A stretch of DNA of 64,000 nt, taken from assembly GCA_021732785.1 (NCBI GenBank), contig JAKFUG010000004.1, positions 87,216 to 151,215 of the forward strand, given 5' to 3'. Source of the stretch: Planctomycetaceae bacterium. Its GTDB lineage: Bacteria; Planctomycetota; Planctomycetia; Planctomycetales; Planctomycetaceae. The notes beneath the pieces are model-generated. The model saw only the letters and a program-made list of their open reading frames with translations, was not told the origin of the DNA and did no database searches. A program made the position numbers and the translations under genes. This document shows positions 26,440-35,068 of this stretch, piece after piece; positions within the stretch are counted from its first letter, which is position 1, and the number at the start of each line of letters is the position of its first letter.

Positions 26440-29400
26440 TTCGGCTCCGGTTCTGTGGCGGGTTTCGCATCCGGTGAGCGCGCGGGGCGGGCGAACTTCT
26501 CGATCAGTTGCTCGGCCAGTCCGGCGAGTTCGCCTTGCTCCGCGGCGAGTTCCTGCACCTGCATGGTTTCGTCGTCGGTCCATTTGCCGGCTTCCATCCG
26601 TTGTCGTTCCCAGGCTTTGGTCCGTTCGAGACAATCGGCCTGCATATCGCGCAGCAATTGCAGTTCGAGTCGCTGCGGCAATGATTCCCCCGGAGGCCCG
26701 GCCGTCTTCGGGGCGGTGTCCTCGTCCGGCGGTGTCGTGGCTTCGGATGGATTCTGCTCATCGCTCTTAGGCTTCGCGTTCCATGCCGTCAGCAATTGGT
26801 CGAAGCGTTTCACGACTTGCCGTTCCAGATCCTGCGTGACGCGATCGGTCTGACGGGCGTCCAGCCGGGCCGCCGCTCGGCGCAGATCGCGCTCGGCGAA
26901 CTCGAGCGATTTCTTCACGACGGCCGTGTTGGCCAGGGATTTCTGCACATCGGCGAGTTCCGTGTGCAACGTCTTCTCCACGTCCGCAAGATCCTTCAGC
27001 GACCGCAGTTGCCCGCGCGTCCATTGGCCCCGCGCAGCACGCTCTTCTTCCAGTCGGGTCGTTTCTTCCATCACCGCTTTCTGTTGCAGTTTCAGCCCTT
27101 CGATTTTGGCCGTCAGCTTCTCGAAATCCTCGCGGGCCAATTGCTCCGCCACTTCCTTTTCCGCGGCGGCGAGTTCGTCCTGCAATTGTTCGATGTCTTC
27201 GCCCGCCTCATTGATGGACTCCATCGCCCCTTCGCCCGACTCGCCGCCTTCGAGGCTTTGTTCCGCGGAGCGCAAACGATCGGCGGCGCGGTGAGCGGCG
27301 TCCGCAGCGGGCTTGAGTCGCAAGCGTTGCAGTTGCCGTTCGAGCTTCTGCAATTGGCGTCGTAACCGGGCGGCGTCATCCCGCAGTGCGGTCTTTTCGG
27401 CGGGAGTGAAGCCGTCGCGTGCCGCGTCATCCGTCTTTTTGCGAAGCTGCTCTTCGTCGTCGGCAATCTGCTGTGCATCTTCCTGCGCATGGTCAATCCG
27501 CTTCATCAGTTGCTCGGTGTCATCCGGCGGTTCGGCATTCCATTCGTCTTGCGTTTTCTTGAGCAGTTCTTCCGCGGCCCGCTGTGCCTCACCCGCCTCA
27601 CCCAATCGATTGGCAGCCAGATCATCGGCGGCCTGGCGCAGCTTCGCGCCGGTTTGCGCCGTCTGCAGTTGGTCGGCCGCATCGAGCAGTTGCGCGGCGG
27701 TTTGCGGTTCGCTCTCTTCGAGAGCTTCGCTTTGATCCCGCAGCAGACGTTCGAACTGATCCACGCGCTGCGATTGCTGCCGTTGTCGCATCGACAGTTT
27801 TTGCAGATCGGTTCGCTGTTGCGGGGACAGTTCCGCGGCCGATTTCCCCACGGTTTGCGAGCCGAGTTCGCCCGTCGCTTTGTTGATTTCGGACTGTTCT
27901 TTCAGCAGGCTGTCTAACTGCTGAGTTAAAGCGCGATCGTTCCGCCATTCCGAAAACTGTTTCTGCCAGTCATCGAGCGATTGCAGCACATCGTCCTGAA
28001 TGCGACCGGCCCGATCGAGCGAAGAGGCGGCATCGGTCGGCATCGGCGTCTCGGCGGGCGGCTTCTTGTCGGGAGCTTCCGCGGGAACCGGCTGCGATTC
28101 GACGATCTTATTGGCCTGTGTCAGCTCCCGTGCTAACGGCATGAGCGATGTCTCATCCAGCTTGTCCAGCCCGTCAGCGAGTTGCTCCAGATTGGTTTCG
28201 GTTTCTTCGTCATGCAACTGGTTGATGGGGAAATCACGCCGCAGTTCGCGCGCTCGAGCGGCAATCCCCCGCGCCGTTTCCGTGAGTTGTTGCGTCAGTT
28301 GCCGTTGATCAATTTCGAGGCGATGCAGGCTGTCTTTGTCTGCGGGGCGCAGTTGGCCGACATCGGTGAGTTGTTGCAAGAGATCGACGGTTTGTTGACG
28401 CAGCCGCGTTTGTTGCTCGTGGGCATGCTGCAAATCTTCGACGATTTCGCCGATGCGGGCGGCAAGGTCCTGCTGCTTTTCTTCCTTGGAAACGACAATG
28501 AGCAACCGCGGGGCACTTTTGCCGGTGTGCGGTCCGGTGAGGTTGCAGATGTCGTCCGCTTCGATGCGGTACATCACGCGATCACCCGGCTTGAGTGCCA
28601 GATCGGACAACGCCCACGGGGCTTCCACACTGGCTTGCCGTCGGCGATCGGTCCACGCTTCCAACGGCCGCTGAGCCGTCGCTTCGCTTTCGCGTTGCCA
28701 CACCAGTCGCGAGGCCACCAGGCCCCAGTCATCCGCGGCATCGAAGCGGAGGCTCAATTCCGCGTCGGGCGTAACGAACAGGTCACCGGCCGGTTCGCGC
28801 AATGTGACTTCGGGCAGCGCATCGAGTTGCCCCCGCAGTTCGAATTGCAGCGGTTCGAGTTCGGAGAAGCCCTCTTCGTCCGTCAGTTGGAACCACACGG
28901 GGACGGCTCCCGCCTGTTCGATGGTCACCGCGGTATGAAAATCGACATGGTTTTCGGCAAGCGTTACCGGCAATGTCACACCATCGCGGCGCCGGAGTTC
29001 GATCTTCTTCAACGGTTTCGACGACTTCGCGGCGATGGTGACACGACTGCCAATCACCCCGGACGCATGAATCGCCCCGCGCGGCAACGATTCTTCGGGC
29101 AGGTTGAGATAGGCCGGGGGCTGCACGGCCAGTGAGAAATCGGTGAGCGTCGGCGGTTCGACGACGTCGAGGTGATGCCAGGGCATCAGATCATCGTCAC
29201 CGCCGACGGCGCGGAACTCGATCGGTCCCCGCGTCGCCGGGAGGCTGAGCGCGGCAACGGGGCGCGGTTTGCCGCTGGTTTCGCTTCGTGTGGTCCGCCG
29301 CAACAGTTCCCGAACCGGCCGCGGTTGGCCTTCGAGACGGGTTTCCAGCCAGACTTCATCGGGTAACTTCCCGCGAGCATTTTCAACCGTGAATTCCAGC

Positions 29401-30062
29401 AGGCTGCCGCGCACGGAACGAAGCACGGCTCCGGTGTCGAGTGAAAGCGATTTGCCGTCGGCGTTCACGATCACGAGAGCCGTCGCTCGCGGCCACGGAT
29501 AATTCGCCCACGGGAAGGCCAACCGTTTGAGTGCGGTTCCCGCATGCAGCGGGAAGGACCATAACAGCATGACGCTCAGCAGGCAGGCACTCATCCCGCT
29601 GATGAGAGCCGGACGGATCCTGCGCGGTTCAATCACCTCGCGCGGATCGACCGCCCGCAGATCATTCCACGCCTGCCCGACGACGAGTTGCTGCAACGAC
29701 GGCGACCCCATTCGCGGCTGGCATCCCGTGGAGCGGAAACTCATCGCGGCACTCAGCCGTCCCGCAAACCCCGGATAACGCCGTTCGATTTGCGACGCGA
29801 GAAAAACATCCGAAAGGGACAATCGCAACGGTGCGATCAGAAACCGCCAAGTGGCGACAGTCACTCCGGTCCAGACGGAGACCGCGAGCAACCACCGCAA
29901 GCTGGTGTCATCGAACCACCGATCCAGCAGCCCGGCGGTGACAATGCTGAAGAGCAACACCGCGGCGGTGAGACTCACGCCGGACCACCAGACCAACGAC
30001 ACCACCCGTCGGCGTAATGCCGAAAGTTTTTCATCAACGGCGGATCGTTCGGTGAGTGTCAT
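26436..30062 (-). CDS. DUF4175-like membrane protein with long coiled coil
   Basis: This 1208-residue protein has three N-terminal transmembrane segments (about residues 20-42, 50-72 and 145-165). A beta-rich extracytoplasmic part follows (about 200-520), and then about 600 residues of glutamine- and glutamate-rich coiled coil (for example QQRTDLQKLSMRQRQQSQRV). This plan matches DUF4175 proteins, common in Planctomycetes next to VWA and MoxR-type genes. The start at MTLTERSAVDEKL is chosen because the upstream frame runs through the R9 element. The gene lies between the VWA gene and a coupled secreted protein. Confidence 0.85.
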   Translation of the reverse strand: MTLTERSAVDEKLSALRRRVVSLVWWSGVSLTAAVLLFSIVTAGLLDRWFDDTSLRWLLAVSVWTGVTVATWRFLIAPLRLSLSDVFLASQIERRYPGFAGRLSAAMSFRSTGCQPRMGSPSLQQLVVGQAWNDLRAVDPREVIEPRRIRPALISGMSACLLSVMLLWSFPLHAGTALKRLAFPWANYPWPRATALVIVNADGKSLSLDTGAVLRSVRGSLLEFTVENARGKLPDEVWLETRLEGQPRPVRELLRRTTRSETSGKPRPVAALSLPATRGPIEFRAVGGDDDLMPWHHLDVVEPPTLTDFSLAVQPPAYLNLPEESLPRGAIHASGVIGSRVTIAAKSSKPLKKIELRRRDGVTLPVTLAENHVDFHTAVTIEQAGAVPVWFQLTDEEGFSELEPLQFELRGQLDALPEVTLREPAGDLFVTPDAELSLRFDAADDWGLVASRLVWQRESEATAQRPLEAWTDRRRQASVEAPWALSDLALKPGDRVMYRIEADDICNLTGPHTGKSAPRLLIVVSKEEKQQDLAARIGEIVEDLQHAHEQQTRLRQQTVDLLQQLTDVGQLRPADKDSLHRLEIDQRQLTQQLTETARGIAARARELRRDFPINQLHDEETETNLEQLADGLDKLDETSLMPLARELTQANKIVESQPVPAEAPDKKPPAETPMPTDAASSLDRAGRIQDDVLQSLDDWQKQFSEWRNDRALTQQLDSLLKEQSEINKATGELGSQTVGKSAAELSPQQRTDLQKLSMRQRQQSQRVDQFERLLRDQSEALEESEPQTAAQLLDAADQLQTAQTGAKLRQAADDLAANRLGEAGEAQRAAEELLKKTQDEWNAEPPDDTEQLMKRIDHAQEDAQQIADDEEQLRKKTDDAARDGFTPAEKTALRDDAARLRRQLQKLERQLQRLRLKPAADAAHRAADRLRSAEQSLEGGESGEGAMESINEAGEDIEQLQDELAAAEKEVAEQLAREDFEKLTAKIEGLKLQQKAVMEETTRLEEERAARGQWTRGQLRSLKDLADVEKTLHTELADVQKSLANTAVVKKSLEFAERDLRRAAARLDARQTDRVTQDLERQVVKRFDQLLTAWNAKPKSDEQNPSEATTPPDEDTAPKTAGPPGESLPQRLELQLLRDMQADCLERTKAWERQRMEAGKWTDDETMQVQELAAEQGELAGLAEQLIEKFARPARSPDAKPATEPEPK

Positions 30063-30370
30063 GATGATCGCGTTGATTTGGGACGAGGCGGTGTTTTCAA
30101 GGCCGTGCAAAGTGACCCGTGAAAAATGCGAAATGACAGAGCATTGTTTCCTGACCCCCGAGAGGGGTCGCAGACGGTAGCCGGTGGTCGTAGCGAAGCG
30201 AAGACCACCGGAACAAGGGCAACCTCTCATGCACCCCGGAGGGTGTGCCAGAAGCGTGCAGTTCTGGCACACCCTCCGGGGTGCATTTCCTCTTCCACAC
30301 CATTCCGGGGGTTTCGCATGCGCTCAACCCCCGGCTACCGTCTGCGATCCCTTCGGGATCCACACCAATA
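30063..30370. repeat. R9 cloverleaf-like compound inverted repeat in a 308-base gap
   Basis: The gap holds one folded unit at about 30165-30351. Its outer stem is gggtcgcagacggtagcc with its complement near 30333-30351. Inside are three hairpins: ccggtggtc/gaccaccgg (30181-30211), a perfect 23-base-pair stem starting gcaccccggagggtgtgcca (30231-30284), and ccgggggtt/aacccccgg (30305-30334). It separates the VWA gene from the DUF4175 gene in the same operon. Confidence 0.85.
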
Positions 30371-32758
30371 TCATACCAACCGCCACCGTCTTCGTAAGAA
30401 CCATTCCGTTCCCAAAATCAGGGCGAGCAACAACAGCGGTTCGCTTCGTTGCCACACCGGGACCGCGACGCCGTACTCCAGCGGGACGGCGACGCCGGGT
30501 GGAACCCACTCCGGAATCGACTTTGCATCGGCGAGTGGGACCAAACGACCGCCGGCCCGTTGCGCGGCGAGCTTGAGGTCCGCGCGGTCGGTCATCCGCT
30601 GCTGCAATTCCCGCTGCGTCGATTCCACCCGGAAATCGGCGGCGGGTGGCGGACCGGTGAACGACGGTCGAGACACCCACGCATGATACGTTCCTTCACC
30701 ACTCGGCGTGATCTGCCCTTCAAACACATTGGGGGCGAACGCCAATGGTTTCAGCGTCACCTCCTGCCGACCGCCGTTGGTTTGCTCGACAATCACCCGC
30801 ACGGCGGCATCATCGGTGGGAACTTGGCGCTCTTCCACAAAACGCACCCGCAGGACGACCGGTTCGTTGCGACGATAGACTTGCCGATCGGTGATGAATT
30901 CGACCGCGCGATCTTGTCCGAGTAATTTGCCGCGGCTGAGATAGCGGATCGACTGTCCCCAATAGCGGCCGTAATAGGCGTCGCCCTGGCGGAAGCGCCA
31001 CCGCCACAGCTCGTCCGTCGCATGGAAGAGCACCTTGCCCGCACCGACCTGCTGCAACGTGATCACCGGTAATCGTTCGCGTTCACCACGACGGTAAGGA
31101 TGCTCGGCAAGCACGCGCACGCCTGGTTTCAAACGGGGCAACTCGACGAGACCATAAAATCCCGGCAACCCTTTCAGCACTTGTGCGCTCGCCGATTCGG
31201 AATCCGCGAAACGAAAAATCGGGACGCCTTTTTGTCCATCGAGCGTGAGTTGCGGGGAATACGCTTCGGTGGCATCGGTGGTGGGCGGCAGCAGCGCCAG
31301 CGTGTCACTTGGCACTGGCAATAATGATTCCAGCACGCTCCCCGTCCAGCCGCGGGGATTCGCACGGGGGCCACTGACGAGAATCAGACCGCCCCCTTTT
31401 TCCCGCACGAAATCGAGAATCCACCCCGGTGCGGTCGCCCCCAATTGCGTGAGGGACACATCGCCGATCACAATCACGTCATACTTCCAGACCGCTTCCC
31501 GCTGCACAGGAAAATAGGGCAGGGCCGTGCGATCTTCCTGGGCATACTCCGGGTCGGCATCGACCAGCAGGGTTTGCAGTTCGACGGAGTTATCCCGTTC
31601 CAGCCATTGTTTCAGATAGCGAAACTCATACCGCGGGGCGGATTCCACCAACAACACGTGCAGCTTTTCTTCCCGCACGCTGAGATGCCGGCGTTCGCGG
31701 TTGTTGGATTTGTCGACCTCACCGGTGAGCACCGGCGTTTCCAGATCGAGATCGATTTCCCCCGCCTCATCGATCTTCACCGTGGTTTCGAATCGCACGG
31801 GCTGCCCATCGGCCCGCGGCGTGACATCGACCGTGGTCAGCGTCTTGCCATTATCCACGCGCTTGATGGCCACCGTAACTTTCGACTGCGGCAACCCATT
31901 CGCCCGAATCTTCCCCGCGATCGAAACGGGGTCGCCCTTGAAGGCCACATCGTCCATCACGACATCGAAAAGGTGAACATCGCGTCCGGCAACATCGCTG
32001 CCGACAGGGACCACAAACAACGGCACGCCACGTCGTCGGACGAGATCGGACACCGTCGATAATTTATCCGCGTCCCCTTCGCTCGCCACGCCGTCGGAGA
32101 AGATCACCATTGCCGCCGGGGGCATGCCACGCAGCTCCGCGAGGACTTGCCGGACCGCTTCCGCCGGGCGGGTTTCGGTCCCGTCGGGTTCGATCTTGCG
32201 GATGTTCTCGCCGAGTTTTTTCCAGTCATCGTCGGTGGCGAGTTCCGTCAGTTCGACCGGCGCAGCCTCTCCGGCGAACTGATACAACCGCAACGGGCGA
32301 CCTTGCGATAGCGACCGCAACCATGCGGCATCATCCCGCAGGAGCAATTCGGTGACTTGATCGAACCGGCGGGCACCACTGTCGGTGGAATCGGTCGCGG
32401 TGCTGCCGCTATCGCGGAACGACATGCTCGCGGAGGAATCGATCAACACCGCGACGGCGGGCAAACCGGTTTTGGCAATCCACAAGGTCGGCTGCGACCA
32501 GAGGGCCATTGCTCCGAGCACCGCCGCGATTCGCAGCCCGGCCAATGTGGCGACTTGCCAGCGTTTCAGCAGTGCGGCATCGCGACGATAGGCCCACCAC
32601 AAGCCGGCCACGAAGGCGACCGCCAGCACGCTGACGAACGCGACCGGCCATCCTTGCGGCCACGGCGTCTGCCACCCCCACTCCCACCGCGTGCCTTCCC
32701 CCGACTGCGCCGAAGGCAGCCCGAGATACCACTCCGAAAATGTCTTCCAGGTCGACAT
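30371..32758 (-). CDS. VWA-domain membrane protein (BatA-like)
   Basis: This 795-residue protein has two N-terminal transmembrane segments (about residues 37-58 and 70-92) and one at the C-terminus (about 770-788). A von Willebrand factor A domain follows the second segment, with the metal site DSSASMSF (about 100) and later FSDGVASEGD. After it comes a glutamine-amidotransferase-like region around VIGDVSLTQLG and ILVSGPRANPRGW. The family is common in Planctomycetes beside DUF4175 genes. The ATG at 32758 is chosen from the start of the hydrophobic N-terminus. It is the first gene of the three-gene operon. Confidence 0.87.
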   Translation of the reverse strand: MSTWKTFSEWYLGLPSAQSGEGTRWEWGWQTPWPQGWPVAFVSVLAVAFVAGLWWAYRRDAALLKRWQVATLAGLRIAAVLGAMALWSQPTLWIAKTGLPAVAVLIDSSASMSFRDSGSTATDSTDSGARRFDQVTELLLRDDAAWLRSLSQGRPLRLYQFAGEAAPVELTELATDDDWKKLGENIRKIEPDGTETRPAEAVRQVLAELRGMPPAAMVIFSDGVASEGDADKLSTVSDLVRRRGVPLFVVPVGSDVAGRDVHLFDVVMDDVAFKGDPVSIAGKIRANGLPQSKVTVAIKRVDNGKTLTTVDVTPRADGQPVRFETTVKIDEAGEIDLDLETPVLTGEVDKSNNRERRHLSVREEKLHVLLVESAPRYEFRYLKQWLERDNSVELQTLLVDADPEYAQEDRTALPYFPVQREAVWKYDVIVIGDVSLTQLGATAPGWILDFVREKGGGLILVSGPRANPRGWTGSVLESLLPVPSDTLALLPPTTDATEAYSPQLTLDGQKGVPIFRFADSESASAQVLKGLPGFYGLVELPRLKPGVRVLAEHPYRRGERERLPVITLQQVGAGKVLFHATDELWRWRFRQGDAYYGRYWGQSIRYLSRGKLLGQDRAVEFITDRQVYRRNEPVVLRVRFVEERQVPTDDAAVRVIVEQTNGGRQEVTLKPLAFAPNVFEGQITPSGEGTYHAWVSRPSFTGPPPAADFRVESTQRELQQRMTDRADLKLAAQRAGGRLVPLADAKSIPEWVPPGVAVPLEYGVAVPVWQRSEPLLLLALILGTEWFLRRRWRLV

Positions 32759-32887
32759 CACCAAAGTATACACCACCGCGCACGAGTTTGTCCGACGACA
32801 ACCCGCCCCGCTTGCCGCTTTGCGGACGGCCCCGGCCGCGACGTCACGAAGAATGGGAAACGCTGCGATCCTGCAAAGCGGCAAGCG

Positions 32888-34336
32888 TTAAACGAGAATT
32901 TTGTCGAGCACATGCCCATGCACGTCGGTCAGACGCCGGGCCACGCCGTTGTGCATGAACGTCAAGCGGCGGTGATCGAGACCGAGCAGGTGCAGGATCG
33001 TCGCGTTGAGATCGTGAATCGATGACACATCCTGTACCGCTTTGAAACCGAGTTCATCGGTGACGCCATAGCTCACGCCGCGCTTCACCCCGGCACCAGT
33101 TAAGAAGGCGGTGAAGCCGTTCGGATTGTGGTCGCGGCCTTTCGCCCCCTTCTGGAACATCGGCATGCGGCCGAACTCGGTACACCACACGACGAGCGTG
33201 TTTTCGAGCAGGCCGCGTTGACGGAGGTCGCGAATCAGTGCCGCCGCGGGTTGATCCATCACGCGGCCGTGGACATCGTACTGCTCGCGCAGGGCTTGGT
33301 GACCGTCCCAGTTGAGCTTCCCGCCGCTGGCATAGGCCCCGTTGAAGAGTTGCACGAATCGCACGCCGTTTTCGATGAGCCGCCGGGCCAGAATGCAGTT
33401 CTTCGCGAACCCGGCTTTGAGCGGGTCTTGCGTGTCATCAGCCCCGTACATCTTCAGAATGTGCTGCGGTTCCGTCGAGAGATCGCTGATCTCCGGCACC
33501 GAGAGTTGCATCCGCGCGGCGAGTTCATAGCTGGCGATCCGCGCGGCCAGTTCCGTGTCGCCGGGGAAGCGGTCGAAGTGTTCGCGATTGAGCCGCTGCA
33601 AGAGATCGCGTGCGGCGACATCGTTCTCTTTCGTGATGGAAGTGGGCGGCGACAGATTCTGAATCGGCTGGCTCGAATTGAACGCGGTCCCCTGAAAGAC
33701 GGCGGGGAGAAAGCCGGGACCCCAGTTATTCACGCTGGCCTGCGGGATGCCGCGCGGGTCGGGAATGGCGACGAACGCCGGCAGGTTCTGATTTTCGGTG
33801 CCGAGGGCATACGTCACCCATGCCCCGTTGCTGGGGAAGCCGTCCTGCACGAAGCCGGTCGACAGAAAATTTTCGGCGGGTCCGTGGGTGTTGGTCTTGC
33901 TGGTGAGCGTGTGAATGAAGGCGAAATCGTCGACCTGTTCGGCGAGGTGCGGGATCATGTCCGAGACCATCTTGCCGGTCTCGCCGTACGGTTTGAAATC
34001 GTACTGCGGCCGCGCGAGATTGCCCGCCGGTCCCTGAAACGTGACCGTCGGCCCGCCGGGCATCGGCTTGCCATCCTGCTTGATGAGTTCCGGTTTGTAG
34101 TCGAACGTTTCGAGCTGACTGCACGCCCCCGCACAAAAAATGACGAGCACGTTCTGCGCCGCCGGGGGATGATGCCCCAACCGCGACGCATGCGGCCGCG
34201 TGGGATCGATCATCGGTTTGTAGCCCTCATCGGCCAGCAGATGTTGATCGGCGAGCAACTGCGTCAGCGCGATCGCACTGAGGGCCGATGCAGTGTCGCC
34301 GAGGAAATCACGACGGTTGAGGAGTGGGTGCGGCAT
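32888..34336 (-). CDS. DUF1501 protein, Tat-exported
   Basis: This protein has 482 residues. The N-terminus holds a twin-arginine signal ([20 protein letters not shown]). The rest matches DUF1501, a sulfatase-like fold: [19 protein letters not shown] (about 80), [35 protein letters not shown] and the C-terminal [10 protein letters not shown]. In Planctomycetes it is normally paired with a PSD1 gene, as here, although a toxin-antitoxin pair lies between them. A TTG at 34348 is an alternative start. The substrate is unknown. Confidence 0.92.
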   Translation of the reverse strand: MPHPLLNRRDFLGDTASALSAIALTQLLADQHLLADEGYKPMIDPTRPHASRLGHHPPAAQNVLVIFCAGACSQLETFDYKPELIKQDGKPMPGGPTVTFQGPAGNLARPQYDFKPYGETGKMVSDMIPHLAEQVDDFAFIHTLTSKTNTHGPAENFLSTGFVQDGFPSNGAWVTYALGTENQNLPAFVAIPDPRGIPQASVNNWGPGFLPAVFQGTAFNSSQPIQNLSPPTSITKENDVAARDLLQRLNREHFDRFPGDTELAARIASYELAARMQLSVPEISDLSTEPQHILKMYGADDTQDPLKAGFAKNCILARRLIENGVRFVQLFNGAYASGGKLNWDGHQALREQYDVHGRVMDQPAAALIRDLRQRGLLENTLVVWCTEFGRMPMFQKGAKGRDHNPNGFTAFLTGAGVKRGVSYGVTDELGFKAVQDVSSIHDLNATILHLLGLDHRRLTFMHNGVARRLTDVHGHVLDKILV

Positions 34337-34350
34337 GGTGGTCTTCAAAG

Positions 34351-34854
34351 TTATACAGGGGCATAACGTGTCACAAATGGGAGGCGATCAAAATCGGTAT
34401 CCCGGCTGGCCATGGCTGTTACGGCATGATCCTGCATGACGATGGCAATAATCGCGTCGTTCGTCATCAGTCCCGATGCCTGGCTCAACGATGCGGCACG
34501 AATCACGTGCGAGTCCGTCACCGCCGTGATGGTAAGCCCCAATTGAGAGATCGCCAGCAGCGACTGGCGAAAAGTCTGGAGTTGCGATAGCTCATTCGGA
34601 TGCTGGCGAAGTCGGCTCGCAATTCCCTGATAGGACCAGCCGAACGTCCAGCAGGCTTCCAGCGTCATCAACCGATGCGCGACTTCCGCCAGAACATGCG
34701 GAGTACAGAACCCTTCAATTTCCTGTCGCTCGATCCGTTCGAGTAAGCTCGTACAAGCAGTCCCGCACGTGGGATCAAAAATGAAGTGATACACGAACGG
34801 ATTGGCATCGATAAACACCGTGGTTCCATCGGGAATATCTGCAAACAAGCTCAC
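34351..34854 (-). CDS. PIN-domain toxin (VapC-like)
   Basis: This 167-residue PIN-fold protein has the first acidic residue in [12 protein letters not shown], a further one in LAEVAHRLM, and the pair [13 protein letters not shown] and [10 protein letters not shown] near the C-terminus. These are the acidic positions that bind metal ions in PIN ribonucleases. The GTG start overlaps the antitoxin stop by four bases (GTGA), showing tight coupling. The likely role is an RNA-cleaving toxin neutralised by the upstream gene. Confidence 0.88.
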   Translation of the reverse strand: MSLFADIPDGTTVFIDANPFVYHFIFDPTCGTACTSLLERIERQEIEGFCTPHVLAEVAHRLMTLEACWTFGWSYQGIASRLRQHPNELSQLQTFRQSLLAISQLGLTITAVTDSHVIRAASLSQASGLMTNDAIIAIVMQDHAVTAMASRDTDFDRLPFVTRYAPV

Positions 34855-35057
34855 GGTTCCCACGGCGTGTTCTCCGGACCCATCAGATACTCCAAGGCTT
34901 CGGGTGTTCCATTCCACGGAATGATTCCCGCCGTCTTTCTGATCTCGCTGGTTTGCGAACGGACACGCACGAAGACCCGTTCGTGTTCTTGTAAGGGCAA
35001 CGGGTGGGCCGGTTTAAGCACGCCATTCTCGTAAACCGCTTCGACATCAATCGGCAT
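34851..35057 (-). CDS. DUF104-family antitoxin
   Basis: This 68-residue protein begins with the DUF104 signature VEAVYENGVLKPAHPLPLQE and then ERVFVRVR. DUF104 (AF2212-like) proteins are antitoxins for PIN toxins. A strong AGGAGG site lies six bases before the ATG and immediately after the stop codon of the PSD1 gene, so it is probably read from the same message as that gene as well as from any promoter of its own. Confidence 0.88.
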   Translation of the reverse strand: MPIDVEAVYENGVLKPAHPLPLQEHERVFVRVRSQTSEIRKTAGIIPWNGTPEALEYLMGPENTPWEP

Positions 35058-35068
35058 GAGTAGCCTCC

